From positions 1,364,001 to 1,428,000 of the forward strand of contig JBKEEO010000001.1 of assembly GCA_047777415.1 (NCBI GenBank): a stretch of DNA of 64,000 nucleotides, in the 5' to 3' direction. The position numbers were made by a program, and so were the translations under genes. The DNA is from Caproicibacter sp047777415 (GTDB lineage: Bacteria > Bacillota > Clostridia > Oscillospirales > Acutalibacteraceae). Numbering within the stretch: position 1 is the stretch's first letter; every line of letters starts with the position of its first letter. Below the pieces are notes generated by a model that worked only from the letters and a program-made list of their open reading frames with translations, was not told the origin of the DNA and made no database searches. Positions 25,209 through 34,095 of this stretch are shown piece after piece.

Positions 25209-26066
25209 TTAAGCCATTACATTACTGAGGGTGCCGAGTTTTTCAATTGTCACTTGGACTTCATCTCCCGGACGGAGCCATTGCTGCTTTTCTTTTGGCA
25301 TACCCAGAATTACGCCGGACGGCGTTCCGGTAAAAATAATATCTCCGGGGCGCAGAGTCATAAATTGAGAAATATAGCTGACAATAGCTGCGCAGTCAAA
25401 AATCATGTCGCGCGTATTGGCACACTGGCGCAATTCCCCGTTGACACGGCATTCAATCTGCAGGGATTGGGGATTTTCAATCTCATCCGCCGTTGTGATG
25501 CACGGCCCTATGGGGGCGAATCCGTCACAGGTTTTGCCCAAAAGCCATTGATGCGTGCGGAATTGAAGGTCACGAGCGGAAAGGTCGTTTCCGGGTGCGT
25601 AGCCAAACACATATGACAAAGCCTCTTCTTTGGAAATGTTGCGTGCTTCTCGGCCGATTACAACGACCAGCTCAGCTTCATAATCGAATTGCTCTGCCGA
25701 GGAAGGTAATGTGATTTTCTGTCCGTGTGCTGCAAGCGCATTGTTGTATTTGTTAAAAAGAACGGGATATTTTGGAATTTCCATGTTTGTTTCAGATGTG
25801 TGGCTGATATAATTTAGACCTACGCATAATATTTTTTCAGGGTTTGTGACGCAAGGCAAAAAATGAATTTCTTCTTTCGGAACCGGCTGCACTCCGGACT
25901 CGGCTAATTGCCGGAGCTCTTTCAAAATTGCTTCACCGCCGCAAATGACTTCTTCCATTGTTGCAGGAGGATTCCAATTGGAAACGAATGCAGTGTCAAT
26001 TAAACCGTTTTTTGTTAAAATTCCAATTCGTGCTTCTCCGCCGCGGATAAATTGGACTAGTTTCAT
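25209..26066 (-). CDS. Fumarylacetoacetate hydrolase (FAH) family protein
   Basis: A 285-aa member of the FAH superfamily (2-keto-4-pentenoate hydratase, acylpyruvase and oxaloacetate decarboxylase types). It has a short N-terminal domain, then the catalytic fold from about residue 75. The metal ligands are the acidic residues in FDYEAELVVVIG and in GNDLSARDLQ. GLNYISHTSE holds the conserved His, and DIIFTGTPSGV is the C-terminal signature. It is a lone gene with its own upstream region. The substrate cannot be assigned from sequence. Confidence 0.85.
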   Translation of the reverse strand: MKLVQFIRGGEARIGILTKNGLIDTAFVSNWNPPATMEEVICGGEAILKELRQLAESGVQPVPKEEIHFLPCVTNPEKILCVGLNYISHTSETNMEIPKYPVLFNKYNNALAAHGQKITLPSSAEQFDYEAELVVVIGREARNISKEEALSYVFGYAPGNDLSARDLQFRTHQWLLGKTCDGFAPIGPCITTADEIENPQSLQIECRVNGELRQCANTRDMIFDCAAIVSYISQFMTLRPGDIIFTGTPSGVILGMPKEKQQWLRPGDEVQVTIEKLGTLSNVMA

Positions 26067-26342
26067 GCTGGCATCATCCTTTTTTTATGTAATTTTGCCC
26101 GACCAACCGACTGATACGATACTTCTAATTATAAATTATTATATCATTCCATCAGGGGCTGTTCAATCGGAATCAATTGAATCCTAACCATTGTATTTGT
26201 CACTTTTTATATTCTGATGAAAACAGTTCAGAAAGCAAGTAAAATTGTTGCACATCCGCTTTTGTTTTTGGCCCTTTGCAGTACAAGAGAAAATCATAAA
26301 CTTGGCTGCTTTTATTTTTATAGGGTAAACGGGTCAATCCCC

Positions 26343-26370
26343 TTGACTAATACTGATTTCTGTATATAAT
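26343..26370 (+). promoter_or_regulatory. Sigma-A-type promoter of the polyamine operon
   Basis: TTGACT (26343-26348), 16-nt spacer, TATAAT (26365-26370). Predicted transcription start is near 26377, leaving a leader of about 170 nt before speD. Confidence 0.65.
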
Positions 26371-26420
26371 ATATATTGATTTTTGCGGTGAATTCATAAA
26401 GAAAGACATGAAAATCAGAG

Positions 26421-26501
26421 GATGACGAAGAATTTCGGGATTAACCTGTGATAATTATAAAAATTTCAAGGTTTATCCTTGAATTTTTGAAAATTCGTCA
26501 T
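26421..26501 (+). promoter_or_regulatory. Structured leader of the polyamine operon (possible attenuator)
   Basis: An outer helix pairs ATGACGAAGAATTT (26422-26435) with AAATTCGTCAT (26491-26501). Inside it a strong hairpin, AAATTTCAAGG with CCTTGAATTTTT (about 26461-26487), is followed by a short T-run. No known riboswitch class was recognised. Confidence 0.4.
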
Positions 26502-26544
26502 AAAAATTATCAAATAGATTTTGGGGAAAGGTCGGGTGTTACGG

Positions 26545-27375
26545 TTGGAAAATAAGCTGAAACTTTACGGTTTCAACAACCTTACCAAATCGCTCAGCTT
26601 TAACATTTATGATGTTTGCTATGCGAAAAGCGCGCGTGAGCAACGTGATTATATTGCATATATTGATGAACAGTACAATTCGGAGCGCCTGACCGATATT
26701 CTTTACCACGTGACAGAAATGATCGGCGCGCAAGTATTGAATGTGAGTAAGCAGGATTACGAACCGCAGGGGGCAAGTGTAGCGTTCCTCATTGCCGAAC
26801 AAGCGTTTCCGCCGGATCAGATTGACAGTTCTTGCAATCTGGGTAACGGTGTACTCCGCGGTGCCGGGAATGAAGTTGTCGCCCACTTGGACAAGAGCCA
26901 TGTAACGGTTCATACTTATCCGGAATATCATCCTGATAATGCCATTGCTACTTTTCGCGTGGATATTGATATTTCTACCTGCGGAGAGATTTCTCCACTG
27001 AATACGCTCAATTACTTAATCGGCAGTTTTGATTCGGATATCATCACAGCCGACTATCGTGTCCGTGGATTTACACGCGATTTGAGCGGCAAAAAACTAT
27101 TTATGGACCACAACATTACGTCCATACAGGATTATATCGATCCAAAAACGCTGTTAAAGTACGATGCGATTGACGTTAATGTGTATCAAGCGAATCTGTT
27201 CCACACCAAATTGCTGATTAAAGATATTGACCTTCAAAATTACCTGTTTAACACGGATGTGTATGAGCTTCCGCCGAAACTTCGTCTTTCCATCACACAG
27301 AGTTTGCGGCGGGAAATGATTGAAATTTTCAGCGGTTCGAACGTATATGAGATGCCGGAAGGAGCGGAGCATTGA
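26545..27375 (+). CDS. speD: S-adenosylmethionine decarboxylase proenzyme, E. coli-type SpeD
   Basis: Makes decarboxylated AdoMet, the aminopropyl donor for spermidine. 276 aa from the TTG at 26545, which aligns with the E. coli SpeD N-terminus (KLKLYGFNNLTKSLSF); an upstream GTG at 26536 or TTG at 26521 are alternatives. Self-cleavage at Lys-Ser in LDKSHVTVHTYPE would create the pyruvoyl group. DYEPQGASVAF, FRVDIDISTCGEISPL and DYRVRGFTRDLSGKK are strongly conserved. First gene of the operon, overlapping the next gene at TTGA. This long class-1A form is less usual in Firmicutes than the short SpeH form. Confidence 0.93.
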   Translation: MENKLKLYGFNNLTKSLSFNIYDVCYAKSAREQRDYIAYIDEQYNSERLTDILYHVTEMIGAQVLNVSKQDYEPQGASVAFLIAEQAFPPDQIDSSCNLGNGVLRGAGNEVVAHLDKSHVTVHTYPEYHPDNAIATFRVDIDISTCGEISPLNTLNYLIGSFDSDIITADYRVRGFTRDLSGKKLFMDHNITSIQDYIDPKTLLKYDAIDVNVYQANLFHTKLLIKDIDLQNYLFNTDVYELPPKLRLSITQSLRREMIEIFSGSNVYEMPEGAEH

Positions 27376-28820
27376 ATAGGCAGGAGCGCGCCCCCCTGCT
27401 GGAGGCGCTGAACCGGTTTAAGGATATGCGTATCGTTCCGTTTGATGTTCCGGGGCACAAGCGTGGCAGGGGAAATCCGGAATTGACTGAGTTCCTTGGC
27501 GAAAAATGTTTAACGGTCGATGTGAACTCTATGAAACCGCTGGACAACCTCTGTCATCCTTCGTCCGTAATACGGGAAGCGGAGGAGCTTGCCGCCGAAG
27601 CGTTTGGCGCACACCATGCTTTTTTTATGGTTAATGGTACTACGTCTGCGGTACAGAGCATGGTGATGAGCGCCTGCAAAAAAGGCGAGAAAATCATAAT
27701 GCCGAGAAATGTCCACCGCAGCGCAATCAGTGCACTGATTTTGTGCGGTGCTGTGCCTGTTTATGTCAATCCCGGCATTGACACGCGGCTTGGTATTGCT
27801 CTTGGAATGTCCCTTTCCGATGTAAGCCGCGCTATTGAGGAAAATCCGGATGCAAAAGCCATCTTTGTCAACAATCCAACATATTACGGCGTCTGTTCCG
27901 ACTTAAAATCCATTGTGGAGCTGGCGCACAAACACCATATGCTTGTGCTGGCGGATGAAGCGCACGGCACGCATTTTTATTTTGGTGAGGGATTGCCTGT
28001 TTCCGCCATGGCGGCCGGAGCGGATATGGCGGCCGTGAGTATGCATAAATCCGGCGGGTCCCTGACGCAAAGTTCTCTTTTGCTGACCGGCCCAAACGTG
28101 GATGCAAGCTATGTGGATCAGATTATCAATCTGACCCAGACGACCAGCGCGTCCTATCTTTTGATGGCTTCCTTGGATATTTCTCGGCGTAACCTTGCCC
28201 TGCACGGAAAAGAAACGTTCCGCCGCGTTATCAACATGGCAGAATATATTCGTGCTGAAATTAACCGAATCGGCGGTTATGACGCGTTTTCACGCGAGCT
28301 GATTAACGGCGACACCGTTTACGATTTCGATGTTACCAAATTGTCCGTTCATACATTGGATATCGGATTAGCAGGCATAGAAGTGTACGATTTGCTCCGC
28401 GATGAATATGACATACAAATTGAATTTGGGGATATCGGCAACATTCTTGCCTATATATCCATGGGTGATCGTGCACTCGATTTGGAACGTTTGGCTGCTG
28501 CCCTTTCTGAGATAAAACGCCGGTATGAGAGGGATAAAACCGGTATGCTGACACAAGAATATATTTCTCCGCAGGTGATGGAAACGCCGCAGCGGGCATT
28601 TTATGCTGAGAAAGAACCGATTCCGATTGAAAACAGCGCGGGTCGAATCAGCGGAGAATCCGTCATGTGCTATCCGCCCGGAATCCCTGTTGTTGCGCCG
28701 GGCGAACGCCTTACACCGGAAATTGTTGAATATATCTTATATGCAGCCGAAAAGGGTGCTATGCTGACCGGTATGAGGGACAACAGCCTGAAAACGATTC
28801 AGGTTTTGAAGGAGAATTGA
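27372..28820 (+). CDS. Orn/Lys/Arg decarboxylase (PLP-dependent, Bacillus SpeA-like)
   Basis: A fold-type I PLP decarboxylase of the small (about 480-aa) class found in Bacillus SpeA/YaaO. PFDVPGHKRGRG is the N-terminal signature. The PLP-binding Lys is in AVSMHKSGGSLTQSS (about residue 227), with the preceding VLADEAHGTHF supplying the Asp/His contacts. It makes a diamine or agmatine. No agmatinase gene is nearby, so ornithine or lysine as substrate would fit a self-contained operon, while homology alone favours arginine. TTG start overlapping the speD stop. Confidence 0.88.
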   Translation: MNRQERAPLLEALNRFKDMRIVPFDVPGHKRGRGNPELTEFLGEKCLTVDVNSMKPLDNLCHPSSVIREAEELAAEAFGAHHAFFMVNGTTSAVQSMVMSACKKGEKIIMPRNVHRSAISALILCGAVPVYVNPGIDTRLGIALGMSLSDVSRAIEENPDAKAIFVNNPTYYGVCSDLKSIVELAHKHHMLVLADEAHGTHFYFGEGLPVSAMAAGADMAAVSMHKSGGSLTQSSLLLTGPNVDASYVDQIINLTQTTSASYLLMASLDISRRNLALHGKETFRRVINMAEYIRAEINRIGGYDAFSRELINGDTVYDFDVTKLSVHTLDIGLAGIEVYDLLRDEYDIQIEFGDIGNILAYISMGDRALDLERLAAALSEIKRRYERDKTGMLTQEYISPQVMETPQRAFYAEKEPIPIENSAGRISGESVMCYPPGIPVVAPGERLTPEIVEYILYAAEKGAMLTGMRDNSLKTIQVLKEN

Positions 28821-28822
28821 AT

Positions 28823-29689
28823 ATGGAATTGTGGTTTACAGAAAAACATACAAAAAACGTAAATTTTTCCATTAAAGTGGACCGGCAGCTATACAGCAGC
28901 CAGAGTGAGTTTCAGCGCATAGATATTTTTGAATCCCAAGAGTTCGGGCGTTTTTTGACGCTGGACGGCTTTATGATGCTCACGGAAAAGGACGAGTTTA
29001 TTTATCATGAGATGATTGTTCATGTGCCGATGGCTGTGAACCCGAACGCAAAGCGTGTATTGGTTATCGGCGGCGGGGACGGCGGCGCGGTGCGCGAACT
29101 GACACGGTATCCGAACATTGAGCAGATTGATTTAGTTGAAATCGACAAGCAGGTTGTCCAGGCCTGCAAAACCTATCTTCCGCAGACCGCGTGCAAGCTC
29201 AGCGACCCACGGGTCCGCATTTTTTATGAGGACGGATTGCGCTTTGTCCGCGACAAAAGGAATGAATATGACTTGATTGTGGTGGATTCCACCGACCCGT
29301 TTGGTCCGGGAGAGGGATTGTTTACCAAGGAGTTTTACGGCAACTGTTTTAACGCACTTTCCGAAGACGGCATATTGGTCAATCAGCAGGAAAGCCCGTT
29401 TTATCGCAGTGATGCGATTGCCATGCAGCGGGCACACCAGCGTATTGTTCAGTCGTTTCCAATCAGCCGTGTTTATCAGGCACACATTCCAACGTATTCT
29501 TCCGGCCACTGGCTGTTTGGATTTGCTTCCAAAAAATTCCGACCGGTTGAAGATTTAAAGGCAAAGGAATGGAATGATTTAGGGCTTGTGACCCGATACT
29601 ATAATACAAAGCTGCATGTCGGTGCGTTTGCTTTGCCGACTTATGTAAATGATCTGCTGGAAAAAGTGGAACCTTTGCAGGAAGATTAA
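28823..29689 (+). CDS. speE: Spermidine synthase (polyamine aminopropyltransferase)
   Basis: 288 aa. Transfers the aminopropyl group of decarboxylated AdoMet to putrescine or another amine. The dcAdoMet-binding motif VLVIGGGDGGAVRELTRYP lies at about residues 75-93, and the catalytic Asp is in IVVDSTDPFGPGEGLF. YHEMIVHVPM is also conserved. The ATG at 28823, 2 bp past the previous stop and with AAGGAG, is preferred to the TTG at 28817. It needs SpeD, encoded first in the operon. Confidence 0.95.
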   Translation: MELWFTEKHTKNVNFSIKVDRQLYSSQSEFQRIDIFESQEFGRFLTLDGFMMLTEKDEFIYHEMIVHVPMAVNPNAKRVLVIGGGDGGAVRELTRYPNIEQIDLVEIDKQVVQACKTYLPQTACKLSDPRVRIFYEDGLRFVRDKRNEYDLIVVDSTDPFGPGEGLFTKEFYGNCFNALSEDGILVNQQESPFYRSDAIAMQRAHQRIVQSFPISRVYQAHIPTYSSGHWLFGFASKKFRPVEDLKAKEWNDLGLVTRYYNTKLHVGAFALPTYVNDLLEKVEPLQED

Positions 29690-29714
29690 AAAAAATAAAA
29701 GGAGGTACTTCGGT

Positions 29715-30914
29715 ATGGGAAAAGCACTTATCATCGGAGCGGGTGCTGTTGCAAGCGTGGTTGCGCACAAATGCTGCCAGAATCCCGATGTTTTTGAAGA
29801 AATCTGCATTGCAAGCCGCACAAAAAGCAAATGCGATGCGCTGAAAAAGAAACTTGACGGCGGCAAAACAAAAATTGAAACTGCGCAGGTGGATGCGGAT
29901 AAGACGGAGGAAGTGGTTAGCCTAATCCGTCGGTTTCAGCCGGATATTGTAATCAATGTGGCATTGCCGTATCAGGATTTGTCCATCATGGACGCTTGCC
30001 TGGAAACAAAGGTCGATTACCTTGACACCGCCAATTATGAACCGCCGGAAACCGCGCATTTTGAATATAAATGGCAATGGGCCTATCGTGATCGCTATGA
30101 AAAGGCGGGCATTACTGCGATTTTGGGCAGCGGATTCGATCCCGGCGTGACCGGCGTATTTTCCGCTTATGCGCAGAAGCATTATTTTGATGAAATCCAC
30201 ACCATTGACATTGTGGATGCGAATGCAGGCGACCACGGCTATAAATTTGCCACAAACTTTAACCCGGAAATCAATATCCGTGAAGTGAGCGCAAAGGGCA
30301 GCTACTTTGAAAATGGACGCTTTATTGAAACGGAACCGATGGAAATTAAGCGTGTCTACGACCTTCCTCAGATTGGACCGAAGGATATTTATTTACTGCA
30401 CCACGAAGAAATAGAGTCTCTCGCGAAGAACATTAAGGGTGTAAAACGCATCCGTTTTTGGATGACCTTTTCCCAGAGCTACCTCGACCATCTCCGTGCT
30501 TTGGAAGACGTCGGCATGACTTCGATTGAACCGATTGAGTTTGAAGGAAAACAGATTGTGCCGCTTCAGTTTTTGAAAGCAGTTCTTCCGGATCCCGCCA
30601 CGCTTGGTCCCAGAACAAAAGGAAAGACCAATATCGGATGTATCTTCACAGGTGTAAAGGATGGCAAAGAGCGTACCTATTATGTCTATAATATTTGCGA
30701 CCATCAGGAATGCTACCGTGAAGTCGGCAGTCAGGCGGTAGCATACACGGCCGGAGTTCCCGCTATGATTGGAGCCATGATGGTACTGACCGGAAAGTGG
30801 AAAAAGCCCGGTGTATTCAACGTGGAAGAGTTTGACCCGGATCCGTTTATGGATGCAATGAACCGCTGCGGTTTGCCATGGCATGAAGATTTCTCGCCAA
30901 CACTGATTGATTGA
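29715..30914 (+). CDS. Carboxynorspermidine/carboxyspermidine synthase (CASDH, saccharopine dehydrogenase family)
   Basis: 399 aa from the ATG at 29715 with AAAGGAGG. The N-terminal Rossmann motif KALIIGAGAVASVVAHK binds NADPH. The Lys1-like catalytic domain includes LDTANYEPPE, LGSGFDPGVTGVFSAYA and the C-terminal GVPAMIGAMMVLTGKW. It condenses aspartate semialdehyde with a diamine to a carboxylated triamine. NspC, the next gene, removes the carboxyl group. This is the alternative, AdoMet-independent route to spermidine or norspermidine. Confidence 0.9.
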   Translation: MGKALIIGAGAVASVVAHKCCQNPDVFEEICIASRTKSKCDALKKKLDGGKTKIETAQVDADKTEEVVSLIRRFQPDIVINVALPYQDLSIMDACLETKVDYLDTANYEPPETAHFEYKWQWAYRDRYEKAGITAILGSGFDPGVTGVFSAYAQKHYFDEIHTIDIVDANAGDHGYKFATNFNPEINIREVSAKGSYFENGRFIETEPMEIKRVYDLPQIGPKDIYLLHHEEIESLAKNIKGVKRIRFWMTFSQSYLDHLRALEDVGMTSIEPIEFEGKQIVPLQFLKAVLPDPATLGPRTKGKTNIGCIFTGVKDGKERTYYVYNICDHQECYREVGSQAVAYTAGVPAMIGAMMVLTGKWKKPGVFNVEEFDPDPFMDAMNRCGLPWHEDFSPTLID

Positions 30915-30927
30915 CAGGAGGAATAAA

Positions 30928-32061
30928 ATGTTTGATCCTATGATTCCTCCAACTCCCTGCTACGTAGTGGATAAACAGCTTTTGACAGACAATCTCAAAA
31001 TTTTAAATTCTGTTCGGAAAGAAACGGAGTGCCGTATTCTGCTTGCGCAGAAAGCATTTTCCATGTTCTCGGTTTATCCACTGGTAGGCAAATATTTGGA
31101 TGGTGCGGCTTCCAGTTCTCTTTTTGAGGCCCGGCTTGCACGGGAGGAAATGGGGAAAGAAGTTCATGTTTATGCTCCTGCCTATCGTGAGGATGAATTT
31201 GAAGAAATTTTGAAATACAGCGACCACGTTGTATTCAATTCTTTTTCTCAGTGGAAAAAATTCCGCGGTGCTGTGCAGAAAAGCTCCCGCAAAATCAGCT
31301 GTGGAATCCGTGTGAATCCGGAGTATTCCGAAATCAAAACCGATATTTACGACCCGTGCGGGGAGAATTCTCGGCTTGGTGTAACGCTCAACCAATTTGA
31401 GTCTGAGGCATTGGACGGAATTGAAGGAATACATTTTCACACATTGTGTGAGCAAGGGGCAGAAACACTCGACCGTACACTCCGTGTGTTTGAAGAAAGG
31501 TTTGGCCGCTTTTTATACGGTATGAAGTGGGTCAATTTCGGCGGCGGGCATCATATCACAAAACCGGGTTATAATCTGGAGTTGCTAAAAGACTGTATTC
31601 GAAGGGTACAGGACCGTTACGGCGTTCAAGTATACCTGGAACCCGGTGAGGCCATTGCACTGAATGCGGGCTTTCTGGTGTCCACGGTACTTGATATAAT
31701 GCACAATGGAATGGATATCGCAATTCTTGATACGTCCGCCGCATGCCATATGCCGGATGTTCTGGAAATGCCGTATAGACCCGAAATCATCGGTGCGGGT
31801 CAACCGGGAGAATATGCTTACACCTATCGCTTTGGCGGGCCCACTTGTCTTGCAGGCGATATCATTGGGGATTATTCATTTAAAGAGCCGCTGTCCCCGG
31901 GAGATCGTGTGGTTTTCTGCGATATGGCGATTTATTCCATGGTGAAGAACAATACCTTTAATGGCATTGGCCTTCCATCGATTTTGTTGTATGGGGAATC
32001 GGAAGGATTTCAGCTGATTCGGCAGTTTGGGTATGAAGATTTTAAAATGCGGCTGTCTTAA
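30928..32061 (+). CDS. nspC: Carboxynorspermidine/carboxyspermidine decarboxylase
   Basis: A 377-aa PLP enzyme of the alanine racemase-fold decarboxylase family. The PLP Lys is in LAQKAFSMFSVYPL near residue 40. HFHTLCEQGAE, NFGGGHHITKPGY and YLEPGEAIALNAG carry the conserved PLP-phosphate and substrate contacts, and the active-site Cys region is GPTCLAGDIIGDY. The ATG at 30928 follows CAGGAGG. It is the last gene of the polyamine operon, followed by a strong terminator. Confidence 0.93.
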   Translation: MFDPMIPPTPCYVVDKQLLTDNLKILNSVRKETECRILLAQKAFSMFSVYPLVGKYLDGAASSSLFEARLAREEMGKEVHVYAPAYREDEFEEILKYSDHVVFNSFSQWKKFRGAVQKSSRKISCGIRVNPEYSEIKTDIYDPCGENSRLGVTLNQFESEALDGIEGIHFHTLCEQGAETLDRTLRVFEERFGRFLYGMKWVNFGGGHHITKPGYNLELLKDCIRRVQDRYGVQVYLEPGEAIALNAGFLVSTVLDIMHNGMDIAILDTSAACHMPDVLEMPYRPEIIGAGQPGEYAYTYRFGGPTCLAGDIIGDYSFKEPLSPGDRVVFCDMAIYSMVKNNTFNGIGLPSILLYGESEGFQLIRQFGYEDFKMRLS

Positions 32062-32119
32062 CGATGCCTTATTTTCATAGCATAGCAGGAAATTTGATAA
32101 CTTCAAAAATGAATTAGGA

Positions 32120-32155
32120 AGCCCGGAAAACGATTGTATCGTTTTCCGGGCTTTT
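32120..32155 (+). terminator. Terminator of the polyamine operon
   Basis: AGCCCGGAAAACGAT (32120-32134) pairs perfectly with ATCGTTTTCCGGGCT (32138-32152), followed by TTTT. A second hairpin, CAGCCAATTT/AAATTGGCTG (32158-32181), lies next to it. Confidence 0.9.
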
Positions 32156-32187
32156 TGCAGCCAATTTGAAAAAATTGGCTGATCTAT

Positions 32188-32195
32188 TCTTTTTC
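32188..32195 (+). repeat. 8-bp target duplication of ISL3 copy 2, left
   Basis: TCTTTTTC, repeated exactly at 33578-33585 on the other side of the element. Confidence 0.9.
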
Positions 32196-33577
32196 GGCTC
32201 TATGTCAATAGTTGGGGTAACCCAAAATGGAAACACCGGATGGAGCGGCGTTAAGCTGCTCCATTTTCCGTTGAATGATGGAACATGTGAAGAATACGAT
32301 TGCGGAAGCGACGAAAATTACGATAACCGTAGGCATTGCGTTTGAGTACCTTAATCTTGTTGTTAACCCCTTCGGTAAAACCATTGGTGTAAGGACAATC
32401 AAACGAATTTAGAATACCTTTTGACCAGCGGACCATGGTATTTCCACAAGCAACAAATCTTGAAAGTTCACTGTTTTGTGCGGCCATAATCCAATGGGAT
32501 AGCGCTGTCCGTGCGGACACGCTGTCAGAAGATTCAAGGACTTTGAAAAACTGTTCTTTCAGAGAGTAGGCTGTCAGCAGACGGTTACTGGCATAGAGCA
32601 TAAGATCGACCTGTTGCTTTTGCTCCGGAGTGAGAAATTGATATCGCTTGTTCAGTAAGATTCGGGAGCGTTTAAAATAAATTCTTCGGGTTTTACTGAA
32701 TTTTTTCTGTTCTTCCTTGCGAACGGCTTCAAAGGCCCAAAATACTTGGCGAATGTAATGATATTTGTCAATGACATAATTGGAATCTTTAAAATATGTT
32801 TGAGCAATACCGGCGTATGTACTCCACATATCGCTGACAAAATGTTTGGTTTGAGAACGGTCAAGCTGGCCGAAATATTCTGTCAGTTTGTGGTTGTAAC
32901 GAGCAGGAAGAATATCAAGGATTCGGTGACGGACCGGATCGGTCAGAATGCACTGATATTTCTCGCCGCTTGTATTGCCTTTAAACTCATCAATCGATAC
33001 AACTTCGGGTAATTTCTGCGGTTTACCATAGTTGATACAATCAAAAATCCGGATAATAGTTGCAACCGAAAGATTTACTTCACGTGCTACACTGGTAAAA
33101 GAACGCACGTCGGAAAGCTTTGAAATGATATATGAGGCTAAACGGTTTGTCATGCGATGATATCTAGGCAAAAACGAGTTATCTTCAAAGAAACGCTTTC
33201 CACAAGAATGGCAGCGATATCGGCGCTTTCGTAGAATCAGGGAGGTATGTTTGCCAAAAGCGGGAATGTCTTTTACTGTTTGACAACGGTAATCATGAAC
33301 GTAGCTGGTTTGATGGCCACAACAGGGGCAAACATGCGGTTTTCTCGGTAACTCAATAAAAATTTCCGTTTTATCAGGCAATTGCCTCACATTTTTTACG
33401 ATTACCCCTTTTAATCCAAGCAATTTTTCGATAGAATGAGTACAGAGCATATCGATGACCTCCCAAATGGTGGTGTGGTAATCTCCATTTTAAAGGTTTT
33501 TCATCGAATATGCTCTACTTTTTTTTACTCTTTTTCTCAGGCTCTATTCGTTACACCCCAACATTTATTATAGAGCC
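32196..33577 (-). mobile_element. ISL3-family insertion sequence, copy 2 (intact)
   Basis: 1382 bp. The left end GGCTCTATGTCAATAGTTGG and the reverse complement of the right end (GGCTCTATAATAAATGTTGG) form imperfect inverted repeats. It is flanked by a perfect 8-bp duplication, the size known for ISL3. The intact transposase and duplication indicate a recent transposition. Confidence 0.93.
32251..33450 (-). CDS. ISL3-family transposase, intact
   Basis: A 399-aa transposase. The N-terminal zinc-binding pairs are CPCCGHQTSYVHDYRC and CHSCGKRFF. An HTH (SVAREVNLSVATIIRIF) follows, then the DDE domain with Asp in VVSIDEFKGN, Asp in HFVSDMWSTYA, and the terminal Glu in YTNGFTEGVNNKIK. The start ATG follows GGGAGG. 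It is nearly identical to the frameshifted copy at 4870-6071 and could supply transposase to it. Confidence 0.95.
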   Translation of the reverse strand: MLCTHSIEKLLGLKGVIVKNVRQLPDKTEIFIELPRKPHVCPCCGHQTSYVHDYRCQTVKDIPAFGKHTSLILRKRRYRCHSCGKRFFEDNSFLPRYHRMTNRLASYIISKLSDVRSFTSVAREVNLSVATIIRIFDCINYGKPQKLPEVVSIDEFKGNTSGEKYQCILTDPVRHRILDILPARYNHKLTEYFGQLDRSQTKHFVSDMWSTYAGIAQTYFKDSNYVIDKYHYIRQVFWAFEAVRKEEQKKFSKTRRIYFKRSRILLNKRYQFLTPEQKQQVDLMLYASNRLLTAYSLKEQFFKVLESSDSVSARTALSHWIMAAQNSELSRFVACGNTMVRWSKGILNSFDCPYTNGFTEGVNNKIKVLKRNAYGYRNFRRFRNRILHMFHHSTENGAA

Positions 33578-33762
33578 TCTTTTTCTTTCAGACGTTGCAG
33601 TTGATCATGAAATTCTTGCTGAGAAGTAAAGTTTTGTTTTAAAAGCTGTTGCTGGGTTTGCTCCGGCAGGGATAAAAAGTAACTTTCATCGTCATCCTGA
33701 TTTATAGGAAGAACGGTGCCGGCCGGAAATGAATAATAACCGTTATAGACATTAAAATCCAT
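33568..33762 (-). CDS. Hypothetical 64-aa protein, last codons replaced by the ISL3 end
   Basis: The ATG at 33762 lies 8 nt after GGAGG. The protein starts MDFNVYNGYYSFPAGTVLP, is rich in Gln and Asn (PEQTQQQLLKQNFTSQQEF), and ends in a charged helix (QRLKEKE). The final Ala-Leu and stop codon come from the ISL3 inverted repeat. Without the IS, the frame would have ended KEKE-stop at almost the same place, so the insertion barely alters it. No family was recognised. It lies near sporulation genes, but a spore role is only a guess. Confidence 0.55.
   Translation of the reverse strand: MDFNVYNGYYSFPAGTVLPINQDDDESYFLSLPEQTQQQLLKQNFTSQQEFHDQLQRLKEKEAL
33578..33585 (+). repeat. 8-bp target duplication of ISL3 copy 2, right
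   Basis: TCTTTTTC, identical to 32188-32195. Confidence 0.9.
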
Positions 33763-34095
33763 TCCCATCACCTCCCACGGTAGTGTTCCCATAGAAGGCA
33801 AAACACTGTATGGGAATATCGACCGTTTCCCGTGTCAATGTTTAAAATCATTTTGTTCGTATTTTTTTAAAAATTTTGGGCATATTATTTATCTTCAATC
33901 TTTACACGCTTCATGCCTTATATACATTTGCTGCAAAAAAAATGTTACCACCTTATGCAATATACGGCTTGTTTGGTCACGAATGGAGAAATCCTATAAA
34001 AATTTCTATAATTTGGCAAAATAAAAGAGAATTGACAACATAAAAGACCTCTCTTGTGAGCAGAGTAATAGTGCGGCGCAAGGGAGGTGAAAATT
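33763..34095. promoter_or_regulatory. Divergent intergenic region upstream of spoIVB
   Basis: No gene. An inverted repeat TTCCCATA (33786-33793) with TATGGGAA (33809-33816) lies in the leader of the small reverse-strand gene. TTGACA at about 34033 upstream of spoIVB has no convincing -10; a forespore sigma-G promoter is expected from the gene's role but was not identified. Confidence 0.4.
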
